Shown: positions 1 through 7,445 of the stretch, in pieces
How positions within the stretch are numbered: position 1 is the stretch's first letter
Layout: each line of letters begins with the position of its first letter
DNA from: Euperipatoides rowelli
Taxonomy: Eukaryota; Onychophora; Udeonychophora; Euonychophora; Peripatopsidae
Reading direction: 5' to 3' (one strand)
Length of the DNA: 10,122 nt
NCBI GenBank assembly: GCA_003024985.2
Contig: PXIH01S0015450.1
Translations under genes and position numbers: made by a program
Notes under the pieces: model-generated
What the model was told of the DNA's origin: nothing
Databases searched by the model: none
Seen by the model: only the letters and a program-made list of their open reading frames with translations

Positions 1-412
1 GAATAAGTTAATGGAGATATTATGGAGATCAACATTAATAAAAACATGGTGATAAATTTTTTATGGATAATTGGCAATAATAATACAGAATAAATAGATC
101 ACATGAAGGCTATTAAAAAGAGTGAAATCTAGATTTAACAGATTTATTGTAGATCCCAGTTTGGAATTATCTTCCAGCATAACTTCTGAATATTAATTAT
201 TTCCAACAATTCAAGAAAAGAATATCAGGTTATATATAGCAAAGAATGTCCAAATGGAAGATCTAATGCAGAGTTTGTACATTGAATATTTGTTAGGGAT
301 CAATATAAATGTGAGGCATATTGTAGCTGCAGTATAGAGCTATTAAATTTTTGTATGTAACATAGTGGTAATGGTATTTTTTATACAGTATAGTTTTTAT
401 ATTGTGTTATTG

Positions 413-512
413 TTTTGGATTCCCGTTTTGAAGATGCAACTCTTGATCATAATACTGTATAGGGCTAATCCCTCTTGGGGTTAAACTTTTATTTTACAAT
501 AAATAAATAAAA
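413..512 (+). mobile_element. Probable non-LTR retrotransposon 3' tail ending in (AATA)n
   Basis: A stretch containing GGATTCCC and then, about 50 bases later, GGGCTAATCCC followed by CTTGGGG ends in a T-rich segment and the simple repeat AATAAATAAATAAAA (498-512). In established families such as CR1/L2-type LINEs the element often ends in a short stem-forming segment and then a 3-5 base repeat, and this fits that layout with the element reading left to right. No coding part of the element is visible upstream, so this would be a severely 5'-truncated copy. The clade is not assigned; a tRNA-derived SINE sharing a LINE tail would look the same. Confidence 0.4.
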
Positions 513-783
513 CATTAGATGTCTCCCTAAATGTAGATTGTTCATTAGGAAATTTGATTTGGCTTATTCTTTTGCAATGAATTAAGCTGTGTGTTAATCT
601 TTGATATGTATCATAATGTCATACCAAGGAAGAGTAAGATTATTACTGATTAAAACAGCATCTTCAAGTACAAGTTCTTCAAAAGTAACAAAAATCTCTG
701 GTAGTCATACAGATAACAAGCAACAAAATTAAATCAGATCTTACTAATTCTGTAATTCAACTTAAATTATTTACAAAAGCCTT

Positions 784-966
784 ATTTTATTTATTTATTG
801 TAACATGAAGACAAGGATTCTGGAAGAACACCTCTTTGATGAAGAATCTGTTAATAAAATTTCAACAGAAATTATGCCTGGTATTCTAGATCCATTGTTG
901 ACAATGTAGCCTAATATCTAAGAGCAAAACTGCTTAAATGACTAATTAAAAATAAATAAATAAAAT
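784..966. repeat. Inverted A/T simple repeats flanking 800-950
   Basis: ATTTTATTTATTTATT at 784-799 is the exact reverse complement of 951-966, so the 151 bases between them lie inside a 16-bp inverted repeat of low complexity. The interior has a short plus-strand ORF (806-910, 34 codons) and a minus-strand open frame. The arms may be two retroelement tails pointing away from each other or two chance microsatellites, because (TTTA)n tracts are frequent in this window. Confidence 0.4.
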
Positions 967-1331
967 ATATCAATTGTTTAAAAAAGCTACTAACGTATCA
1001 ATAATGCAAGGGCAATAATAAAAAGAAATATAGGCTATACTGTATTTATGCGCATAATATAACAGGATTTACTTTAATTTGTAGAGTATGGTTCCGATAG
1101 CTTATTATATAAACTAAAAATAAAAAAGTCAATAATGGTTAATTTTTTTGAAGAAAATTCCAACTTTAAACATGAACGAAACAAACATAGGTGTTGTTTA
1201 GATAATATAAATATGCTTAACAGACTATATCCAATAGCTACAAAAACAAATATGCCGGACTATAGACCAACGAGTTGTCCTTGGCCCTATCAATATTTTT
1301 TAAACTGTTATTTTAATTATTTATTAATTTT

Positions 1332-1620
1332 TTATATTTTGTCTCCTTTTAAATTTTGGCATTTTAAATTGAAAAACCAATCAACAAGTATATCCATTAC
1401 AACATCTAAATTGTTAAAAGCTTTCATCATCCAGTTCACAGACCTACAGTAGAATCCTAACTTTTTATGACAATCTATCCTAATCAAAATGAAAAAAATA
1501 AAATAAAATACTGTTTAAAAATTTAAACTATTTAAATCAAAACTAGTCTATATTCCTAAAACTATAGCTTTTAGGCTTAAGAGTTTACCTTTCTTGAGCT
1601 CAAAGCTTCTTTGGCGGCAT
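1332..1620 (-). pseudogene. Possible two-exon minus-strand transcript with in-frame TGA
   Basis: This is a speculative gene model. On the minus strand an ATG at 1620-1618 opens MPPKKL, then a TGA at 1602-1600, then AQE, and reaches a donor (AAAG|GTAAAC, GT at 1588-1587). A textbook acceptor, a T-rich tract ending in GATTAG, lies at 1480, giving an intron of 109 bases. Exon 1 is 32 bases long, so phase 2 carries into exon 2 in the same frame, which then stays open for 48 codons to TAA at 1334-1332; it includes NWMMKAFNNLDVVMDILVDW. An E-box (CACGTGAC) lies just upstream at 1649-1656. I do not recognise the protein. The TGA could be a CGA-to-TGA change in a decayed gene, a selenocysteine codon (no SECIS element sought), or a sign that the model is chance in AT-rich DNA. 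Confidence 0.2.
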
Positions 1621-1648
1621 AGATGTAAGATGACAAAAATGTAACAAA

Positions 1649-1656
1649 CACGTGAC
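1649..1656. promoter_or_regulatory. E-box CACGTGAC
   Basis: The sequence CACGTGAC contains the CACGTG core bound by bHLH-zipper factors such as USF, MITF/TFE and MYC. It lies about 30 bases upstream of the minus-strand ATG at 1620 and about 930 bases upstream of the plus-strand CPSF6-like start, so it could serve a divergent promoter. A single 8-base match can occur by chance. Confidence 0.25.
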
Positions 1657-2585
1657 TTTTGTTTTTTTTTTACATTTGACCATACAGAATATAGCCGTCG
1701 GTATATCTAATTTTATAAATATTTAATTTTTTTTCGAAGCATTATTCGGTAGGTATAAAAATTAAAAAAAAAAAATACGAATCTAAAAATTTCTATTGAT
1801 TTGTCTTCCTTAATCCAATCAAAAAAAAAATCGCGCGTTTTGGCAAACAGTGGCTGCCAATTTATTGTCAACAAGCTTCTTGGTCTAAATTGGCACCAAA
1901 TGGAATTGCTAAGAATGCTGCAGGCATGCATGCCCAAGATCTTAAACGCAGCGAAAAACACAAAATTTTATTTAAGAAATCCACAGAAATATAGACCCCA
2001 CACTTACCCTAAGCGAATACATTTTACCCTAAGTTTATAGTTTTGATTTAAAAATAACTCGTGAGCACCAAGATATCCCATTGGGTGTCACTTTGATTTT
2101 TAGACGCTATTGTGCCGACACTAATTTAAAACCAATTAGCAAACAGATTACAGAACTTTCAATTAGTTTCTAAATTCTTTCTGACGTGTTTGGGGTGATG
2201 ATGTCAGCTTTCAAATAAAATGCTAGTAGGCATCTAGGTTTGTCAGTATTTATTTATTTATTTAGGCATTAAATATTGAAAAGGAAAAAAAAACAGTTTT
2301 GCATAAATAAAAAATATCGGCTCGATCTCAAATTCGAATCTACAGACGAAGAAAAGTTTTTTTTTTTTTTTTTCAACTACGGTACAGTAACAAGAGTAAT
2401 TTCTGGAACTTAGGCTCCTGAAAGCCTAGGTGGATTGTTTTATAATTAGGTTAGGCCTACTGCAAAACCTGAAAAAAAAAATTGTCTTTGCACAAAATAA
2501 TTTTTACATAATCTGTAATATACAGTGTTATTAATTGTAAATTTCAAACTTGTGCAATACCGGTAAGTCTGTAATCTTTAATAAA
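1657..2585. other. Upstream region of the CPSF6-like gene, no confident gene
   Basis: This is AT-rich DNA with A and T homopolymers (for example the T run at about 2356-2374) and a (TTTA)n tract at 2248-2264. Two overlapping plus-strand open frames cover about 1800-2040; neither is recognised and both lie in AT-rich sequence with no clear splice structure. A GGCATGCATGCC palindrome sits at 1923-1934. No TATA box or CpG-rich promoter is obvious. A GTAAGT match at 2563-2568, 18 bases before the CPSF6 ATG, is the only strong splice-like signal near the gene. Confidence 0.5.
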
Positions 2586-4094
2586 ATGGCGGATGTCATG
2601 GATACAAACTTGTACGCTGATAAAACTGAACAAGAATTAAATCAGTATTTTAAAACAGCTTATGATGTTCAGGATGACTTTCCCGAACTTAGTAAAAAAT
2701 CGTCATTACCCGTGAATTTTTCAAATTCTCAACATCGAACCAAAAGAAGAGCTTTAGTTATTGGAAATCTTACCTGGTGGACAACTTATACAGATATTAT
2801 ACAGGCAATACAAGATTTAGGTGTATCAGAAATAATTAAAATTATTTTTTTTGAAAATAAAGTCAATGGACAATCTAAAGGATTTTGTGTTATTACATTA
2901 GGATCAGAATCAGATTCTAGAATTGTGATGGATAAATTACCAAAAAAGGATTTTCATGGTCAAAATCCTTTAGTCACTCATTGTGACAGCCATACACTTA
3001 ATAAGTTTGTGATGCAAGCAAATAAATCAAATTATGATTCAAATACTGGAATAACTAGAATACCTGAGAGCAGAGAACAAAGTTGCGGCCAATATCTATC
3101 TGACCAAGGAAAATCTAACTCTAAGTGTTTTGGAGGAATAATGCAAGGATCAGATGGATTGAATCTATATGTTAGAGATGTGACACATGAAAGACCTCAA
3201 CGATTTGGAATGGCACAAACAAGCATGCCCTTTCTCTCACAAGATGTGCAAGGATCACTCCCACCAAGAACAAGTGAACCAATCCTTCATGGCATGCCTC
3301 CTCATGGACCTCTAAATAATGGAGGCCTTCCTATATTGAACTTACAAGGTCCACCTTTTCAAATGCATTGGAATGGACTACCTAGCACTATCCCTCATAA
3401 TCTTATTTCTTCTCCTGGAGTTCTTCCGATTCACCACCAGGGACATCTCCCAAATAGACCATATGCAGATGGACCACCTCCTAGACTCCCATCTCATCTA
3501 CAGGGATCACTTCCAAATCAGCCTCATCCTCATATAAATCCCACATTCTTTTCTCAACAAGAATTACCCCCCCAACCAAATATGTCTTCCTATGTACAAA
3601 GTGATGGACATGGCAAAACACCATTCTATGATGTTAGACCTCTTTCTGCTATGCGACTTGATTTAAGTTCACCTTCAATTAGTAAGACCGAATATGAAGA
3701 AATTATGAGCCAAAATAAAATAGTTTCCAGTAATGCTATTTCCAGAGCAATCTCGGATGCTACTTCAGGAGAATACGCAAGTGCTACTGAAGCCCTAGTT
3801 ACAGCTATTTCTGTAATAGAACAATCTAAAATTGGTAATGACGATTGTTGTAAGATTCTTGTCGATTCACTTAAAGATTCTCTGCATGGCATTGAAACAA
3901 GATCTGGATCCAGCAAAAAAGTACATAAACATTCTAGAGAAAGATTAAAAGAAAGTTCATCAAGGCATGAAAAATCAAGCAGACATGTAAAGCTAACAAG
4001 AGTTAATGATCAAAATTATGAAAGCAATCGTAAACGATATGACGATCGTCATCAAGATAAAGAAAATAATAGGGATAGAGACTATCGTCATTAG
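2586..4094 (+). CDS. CPSF6: CPSF6-like cleavage factor Im subunit (CFIm68), single exon
   Basis: Nuclear pre-mRNA 3' processing factor: with CPSF5/NUDT21 it forms cleavage factor Im, which binds UGUA and sets poly(A) site choice. The ATG at 2586 (A at -3, G at +4) is chosen because MADVMDTNLYADKTEQELNQ matches the CPSF6 N-terminus (MAD...YAD...NQ); upstream in-frame codons lack an ATG. The RRM spans residues about 55-135, with RNP2-like LVIGNL, the family's NLTWWTT and RNP1-like KGFCVITL. A Pro/His/Leu-rich middle (about 200-350) retains HINPTFF. The conserved helical segment (about 368-440) includes EYEEIMSQN, SSNAISRAISDA and LVTAISVIEQSK. The tail (440-502) is basic and ends RDRDYRH. At 502 residues it is a little shorter than vertebrate CPSF6. 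No intron, stop or frameshift interrupts it, suggesting an expressed retrogene or a lineage that lost its introns. Compared with vertebrates the GAR motif and FG dipeptide are absent and RS content is low. Homology to CPSF6 rather than CPSF7 is favoured by the N-terminus and by the RRM wording. Confidence 0.93.
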   Translation: MADVMDTNLYADKTEQELNQYFKTAYDVQDDFPELSKKSSLPVNFSNSQHRTKRRALVIGNLTWWTTYTDIIQAIQDLGVSEIIKIIFFENKVNGQSKGFCVITLGSESDSRIVMDKLPKKDFHGQNPLVTHCDSHTLNKFVMQANKSNYDSNTGITRIPESREQSCGQYLSDQGKSNSKCFGGIMQGSDGLNLYVRDVTHERPQRFGMAQTSMPFLSQDVQGSLPPRTSEPILHGMPPHGPLNNGGLPILNLQGPPFQMHWNGLPSTIPHNLISSPGVLPIHHQGHLPNRPYADGPPPRLPSHLQGSLPNQPHPHINPTFFSQQELPPQPNMSSYVQSDGHGKTPFYDVRPLSAMRLDLSSPSISKTEYEEIMSQNKIVSSNAISRAISDATSGEYASATEALVTAISVIEQSKIGNDDCCKILVDSLKDSLHGIETRSGSSKKVHKHSRERLKESSSRHEKSSRHVKLTRVNDQNYESNRKRYDDRHQDKENNRDRDYRH

Positions 4095-4542
4095 TTATAA
4101 TCCTTAGATTAAATGTTGCAAATATTGCATACTATGTATGTCAATTATAGTACCAGTGTGATTGTGTTCCTTACAATGACAAGTCCAGTAAAATGGAGAA
4201 AATTTGACTATTACTTTGACAGATCTTTAAATCCGATTAAACGATCATTTAGATCAGTTTTCCATGAAGAATCTATAATAGGATTTGGAGAAAAAAACTA
4301 CATATAACTAATATCAACAATTATGCTGGTTGTTTGTAGATTATTTCACTTAAAAAGTATGTGCAAGATGAACAAACTTGTGATTGAGGTTCAAAAGATT
4401 CAATTTGTTTGAATATTCACATTTGCGATTAGACCTGTTAAGTCATCATCTTTTGCTTTTTTTAGCATTTCCTGATGTATTTTAACATGTATTCATCTGT
4501 CATTAAAATAAAGTTGTATATTATAAGCAGTGTATTGGTGTA
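4095..4542 (+). other. Probable 3' UTR of the CPSF6-like gene with UGUA sites
   Basis: The stop TAG (4092-4094) is followed by two more in-frame stops and then about 410 bases of AT-rich sequence to an AATAAA. TGTA, the binding core of cleavage factor Im, occurs at 4135, 4335, 4476, 4488, 4515, 4531 and 4539, with two copies 12 bases apart just upstream of the AATAAA. A 64-codon ORF at 4113-4307 lies inside this region in the same frame but after several stops; it resembles no CPSF6 extension and is treated as chance. Confidence 0.6.
4507..4542 (+). terminator. Polyadenylation signal and GU-rich downstream element
   Basis: AATAAA lies at 4507-4512. About 19 bases further on begins a GT-rich segment (4531-4541, TGTATTGGTGT) suitable as the CstF-binding downstream element, with cleavage expected roughly between them. 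The arrangement matches a canonical animal poly(A) site at a sensible distance after the CPSF6-like stop codon. No genomic poly(A) tract follows, so there is no remnant tail of a recent retrocopy. Confidence 0.6.
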
Positions 4543-5580
4543 ATATTTATTGATACTTTCACATATATTACAGTACTTTACATTTTAACCAAAAAAACAC
4601 GATATTCCAAAGTATTAAATACCCCACATTAATTGTTCTATTCTTATGTTTTCTAAGTTTATAATAAGGTAGGCCTTATTATAAACTTTCTTTTGTCTTA
4701 TTTTTTCTTCTTCTTATTTTCATGCTAGTATAGTAAACTACTGGGTGCTTTGCCTAAAAAAAAAATAAACTCACTATTAAATCATGTCTTATTAAAGACT
4801 ATCGGGATTCATTAATACAGGCTTTATAAGTAAAAGATATTGCATTTTTATGAATTTAAAGTTGTTGAATAAAATGTACAAATAATATATTTATTTTCTT
4901 GTTTCTGTTCTTTTTTATTGTAATTAAATGATATTCAATGGAATTTTTGTATTTATTTTGTCATTTTTATTATTATTTTATTAATGAGGTTGAAAAAGTA
5001 AACATCAATGAAAAGGCCAATATGTTTAATTCTTAAAAATGTTCCTAAAAATTTTAAAAGTAAACTTTTTTTTTTTAGCAAATTTAATATGGTGTTAGGT
5101 TTAAAATAGGTAATTACTTTACATAATGTTTTAAAGAAATTTAAAATTCATTTACAAAATATGAATATACTGGTACGTACAGTAAATTGTGAAGATATTT
5201 TTAACAAAAAAATTTCAATTATTATTTAATTACATTTTGTAATTTGTAAACAACTGAAAACAGTATTTTAGGACTTGTCAAAAGAAATGTATAACAAATC
5301 TAAATTACAGAAAACAGCTGATGACAATAAAGCTATAAAAAGTCGATAATGAATTAATCTAAATACCAAACTACTGTTCTACATGTGATGTAAGATTGTG
5401 TAAAATGGTGATTATTGATTAAGCTAGTCCTAGAATATACAACTATTATTTTTTGTTTTAAAATATCTATCTACTTTTTCACCGATTTGGAAGGACTATT
5501 TTGTCGATTAATTTCTAATTTAATTTTAGCTGAGTTGCAGGATCGTAGCAAGCAATAATAATATATTCGGGTTAACATTG
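4543..5580. other. AT-rich intergenic region, no gene seen
   Basis: Apart from the perfect hairpin at 4655-4688, I find no open frame with coding character, no recognisable repeat family and no RNA gene. Poly(A)- and poly(T)-rich stretches are scattered through it. Confidence 0.5.
4655..4688. repeat. Perfect 15-bp inverted repeat with 4-base loop
   Basis: AAGTTTATAATAAGG at 4655-4669 is exactly complementary to 4674-4688, with TAGG between as the loop. Pairing stops abruptly at both outer edges. It lies about 150 bases beyond the poly(A) site of the CPSF6-like gene. It could form a cruciform or an RNA hairpin; no function is shown by sequence alone. Confidence 0.9.
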
Positions 5581-5655
5581 AGGACATGGTCCTGGAAAAG
5601 ATGATTAAGTGAAAGAACATATTGAAACACTATTATTCCTGGAAAACAATATCGG

Positions 5656-5686
5656 CACATTTGCTTATTATGCCTAGGCAAATGTG
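5656..5686. repeat. Small hairpin: 9-bp stem, 13-base loop
   Basis: CACATTTGC (5656-5664) pairs with GCAAATGTG (5678-5686). The 10-base palindrome TGCCTAGGCA overlaps the loop and right arm (5671-5680). Small inverted repeats of this size are often chance or remnants of transposon ends. Confidence 0.6.
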
Positions 5687-5755
5687 GCCTATATTAAAAC
5701 ATAGGAGGCGTATTTTTAGGAGGTTGTTATTTTACACATGTCTAGATTGACAACA

Positions 5756-5776
5756 CCCCCCCCCAAAAAAAAAAAA
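5756..5776. repeat. C9-A12 homopolymer junction
   Basis: Nine C residues are followed directly by twelve A residues. It immediately precedes the 63-bp tandem duplication, so slippage or a recombination junction here is plausible. Confidence 0.9.
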
Positions 5777-5897
5777 CTTATTGAAAAAATAAAGCCTTGT
5801 AATATCCAACAAAGTGTTTCAACAGCAAGAAAAAAAAAGCTTTATCAAAAAATAAAGTCTTGTAATATCTAACAAAGTGTTAAAACAGCAAATAAAT
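5777..5897. repeat. Two-copy tandem duplication, 63-bp period
   Basis: The segment beginning near 5777 repeats near 5840: AAAG(C/T)CTTGTAATATC(C/T)AA followed by CAAAGTGTT and AACAGCAA occurs in both copies with only a few substitutions. The anchor AAAGCCTTG at 5791 recurs as AAAGTCTTG at 5854. This is a direct tandem duplication with no coding potential seen. Confidence 0.85.
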
Positions 5898-5924
5898 GAT
5901 TATAATTATCAAACATAAGTGAGT

Positions 5925-6002
5925 AGTAGCCTACTGGGCCAGGATGTAGGAAGCCCAAATCTTCAGCTTTGTCTAGGGTCCTACAAAGGCTTAATCCGAC
6001 CC
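5925..6002. repeat. Possible dispersed-repeat fragment, less AT-rich than surroundings
   Basis: This stretch (GGGCCAGGATGTAGGAAGCCC, then GGGTCCTACAAAGG and CCGACCCTG) is noticeably richer in G and C than the DNA around it and has short self-complementary words (GGGCC/AAGCCC, TAGGA/TCCTA). That is typical of an inserted repeat end, but I cannot assign a family. Confidence 0.25.
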
Positions 6003-6110
6003 TGATTGGGAACAGGTTCAATTTCAAAAAGAAATTCATATGCTAAACTATAAAAAACTTAAATTTAAACTTAAAATATAAAAAAATAAAATGGAAATGT
6101 AATTATAAGT

Positions 6111-6470
6111 GGCAGTGCCGGATCTAGGGGGAGGGGGCAGCAAAATGGGCCTTGAAGTTAAAAAATTATACAGTATATACGATACCGGTATTAAGTTTTT
6201 TATATTAAATAAACACGTGTGGTCAAGGGCGCTTAACCAAAAATGTACAGTAGTTAATATAAACTAACGATTAATAGCTATCAAAATGTCATACAACCAA
6301 AAAAAAAGCTTCTCAACTTATTTACATTTGAATTTTTGTCTTTTCTCCACACAACCAAAAAAAAAGCTTGTCAAAATATTTTGTTTGGAAGAATATCTAT
6401 GAAAATTGGGGCCGTCAGAAGCCAACTTTGCCCCCCAAACATAAATGTCTAGATCCACCGAGAGGTGGGC
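6111..6470. mobile_element. Decayed non-autonomous element with G-rich/C-rich ends
   Basis: The left end has GGATCTAG (6120-6127) followed by a G-rich run; the right end has a C run (6431-6436) and then the reverse complement CTAGATCC (6449-6456). The two ends therefore form an imperfect inverted repeat about 330 bases apart, with no coding capacity inside. Many animal genomes carry non-autonomous elements whose termini read GGATC(C/T)AGGGGG. Target-site duplications are not clear, so boundaries are approximate. The 58-bp tandem repeat lies inside it. Confidence 0.4.
6293..6374. repeat. Direct repeat of 24 bases, 58-bp period
   Basis: The word ACAACCAAAAAAAAAGCTT, followed by (C/G)TCAA, occurs at 6293-6316 and again at 6351-6374 with a single mismatch. 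The copies are 58 bases apart, suggesting a local duplication whose spacer has diverged, or the ends of a small insertion. Confidence 0.85.
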
Positions 6471-6821
6471 AAGCTGTACTCACATTTAACCAGCATATGC
6501 AAAATGATAAGATAGTTTTAAATATGAATTTTAATCAAATCTAATGTCATGGAAAAAAATATTTGATTACCGTAATGAAATGTCATCCATAAAAAATATA
6601 ACAATATGGTTACCAACTTTATACCGAAGTGACTAACCAAACTATTACTGTTGTTTCTTCTCCTTATTAACTAATAAATGATACAAATTACTTATCTAAT
6701 TAAATACTTTCAAGAATTTATGTTATAGGCTCTAAATGTATAGTCTAGATCGTAGCAACTTTAAAATAGCATCATAATACATGCAGCTAAGATATTAGGA
6801 GTTGTTTAAAGAAGTAAAATC

Positions 6822-7445
6822 AAGGAAAATCTGTTGGATGACCAATATGGGTTCAGAGCCAACTAGAGATGGAATTGAACATAAAGCACAAAAGAGTTTA
6901 AAGTATCAGACACTGTACATAGGATTTGTGGACTTAGAGAAAACTTTAACTTTTGACAGGGTTGATCATACGCAACTGCTAAGTATATTGAAGAAGATAG
7001 GATTGATGGAAAGGACTTAACAATATTATAAGCAACCTTTACAAAGGACAACAGCGGCATTTAGGATATATAATAATTTCACTGATTGGTTTGAAGTAAA
7101 CTAGTATAAGACAAGGATGCTTGTGATCTCCCTCATTTTGCAACATATATAGTGAAGAAATCATCCATAAAGCACTAAATGACATTGATGGGATAAAAAT
7201 AGGAGGAAAGAACTTCAATAGAATAAGGTATGCTGATGACTTTGCCATTTTTCCGGCAAGTAAGGCCGGATTTGAAAGAGACTTGCTAAAAATTAATAGA
7301 ATCAAAGAATATGGATTTAAAATCAATATAGGAACCTCCGCCTCGGAAAATGCACCCAATGATGATGATGACCTTAACTGAGATAAGATCATCATCATTG
7401 GGTGCACAGTAAGTTCAAACTCTAAGTCAATAGAGTATCACATTA
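6822..7445 (+). pseudogene. Non-LTR retrotransposon reverse transcriptase fragment, dead
   Basis: Reverse transcriptase domain remnant of a LINE-type element reading rightward. Pieces in different frames line up in the family's order: LLDDQYGFRA (6831-6860, the QFGFR block, then TAG); TRDGIEH...TLYIGFVDLEKT (one palm aspartate block) then FDRVDH.QLLSILKKIGL to about 7010; TAAFRIYNNFTDWFEVN; IRQGCL*SPSFCNIYSEE with a TGA inside the GC(V/L)LSP block (from 7106); RIRYADDFAIF with the catalytic YADD at 7229-7240; then GFKINI; and after the hairpin IIGCTVSSNSKSIEY, matching the YLG-type block beyond the palm. At least three frame changes and several stops make it non-functional. No endonuclease domain is visible upstream, so the copy is 5'-truncated. 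The wording is closest to endonuclease-reverse transcriptase LINEs; I do not assign a clade. Confidence 0.85.
7351..7406. repeat. Perfect 19-bp inverted repeat inside the dead LINE
   Basis: TGCACCCAATGATGATGAT (7351-7369) is exactly complementary to 7388-7406, with an 18-base loop between. The right arm continues the reverse transcriptase reading (IIGCT), whereas the left arm reads as an Asp-run with no counterpart in the family, so the left arm looks like an inverted copy of the right. Confidence 0.95.

Noticed and set aside
1046-1057. 12-bp palindrome TTATGCGCATAA
   Set aside because: Short palindromes also occur at 1923-1934 and 6182-6191; one alone is not evidence of a site.
1135-1452. 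Plus-strand ORF of 105 codons
   Set aside because: Composition follows the AT-rich background, no domain is recognised, and the competing minus-strand frame at 1332-1479 has better splice context.
1713-1961. Minus-strand ORF of 82 codons
   Set aside because: The phenylalanine run comes from A homopolymers, and no motif or gene context supports it.
2550-2585. N-terminal extension of the CPSF6 frame from a TTG
   Set aside because: TTG is not a likely eukaryotic start here, and the ATG at 2586 matches the conserved CPSF6 N-terminus in a good context.
3626-3916. Minus-strand ORF of 96 codons
   Set aside because: It is a shadow of the CPSF6 coding sequence, covering the region of the conserved helical segment.
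4113-4307. 64-codon ORF after the CPSF6 stop, same frame
   Set aside because: Three in-frame stops separate it from the CDS, and its sequence does not resemble a CPSF6 C-terminus; most likely chance in the 3' UTR.
7039-7407. Minus-strand ORF of 122 codons
   Set aside because: It is antisense to the reverse transcriptase remnant, whose YADD and other motifs are on the plus strand.
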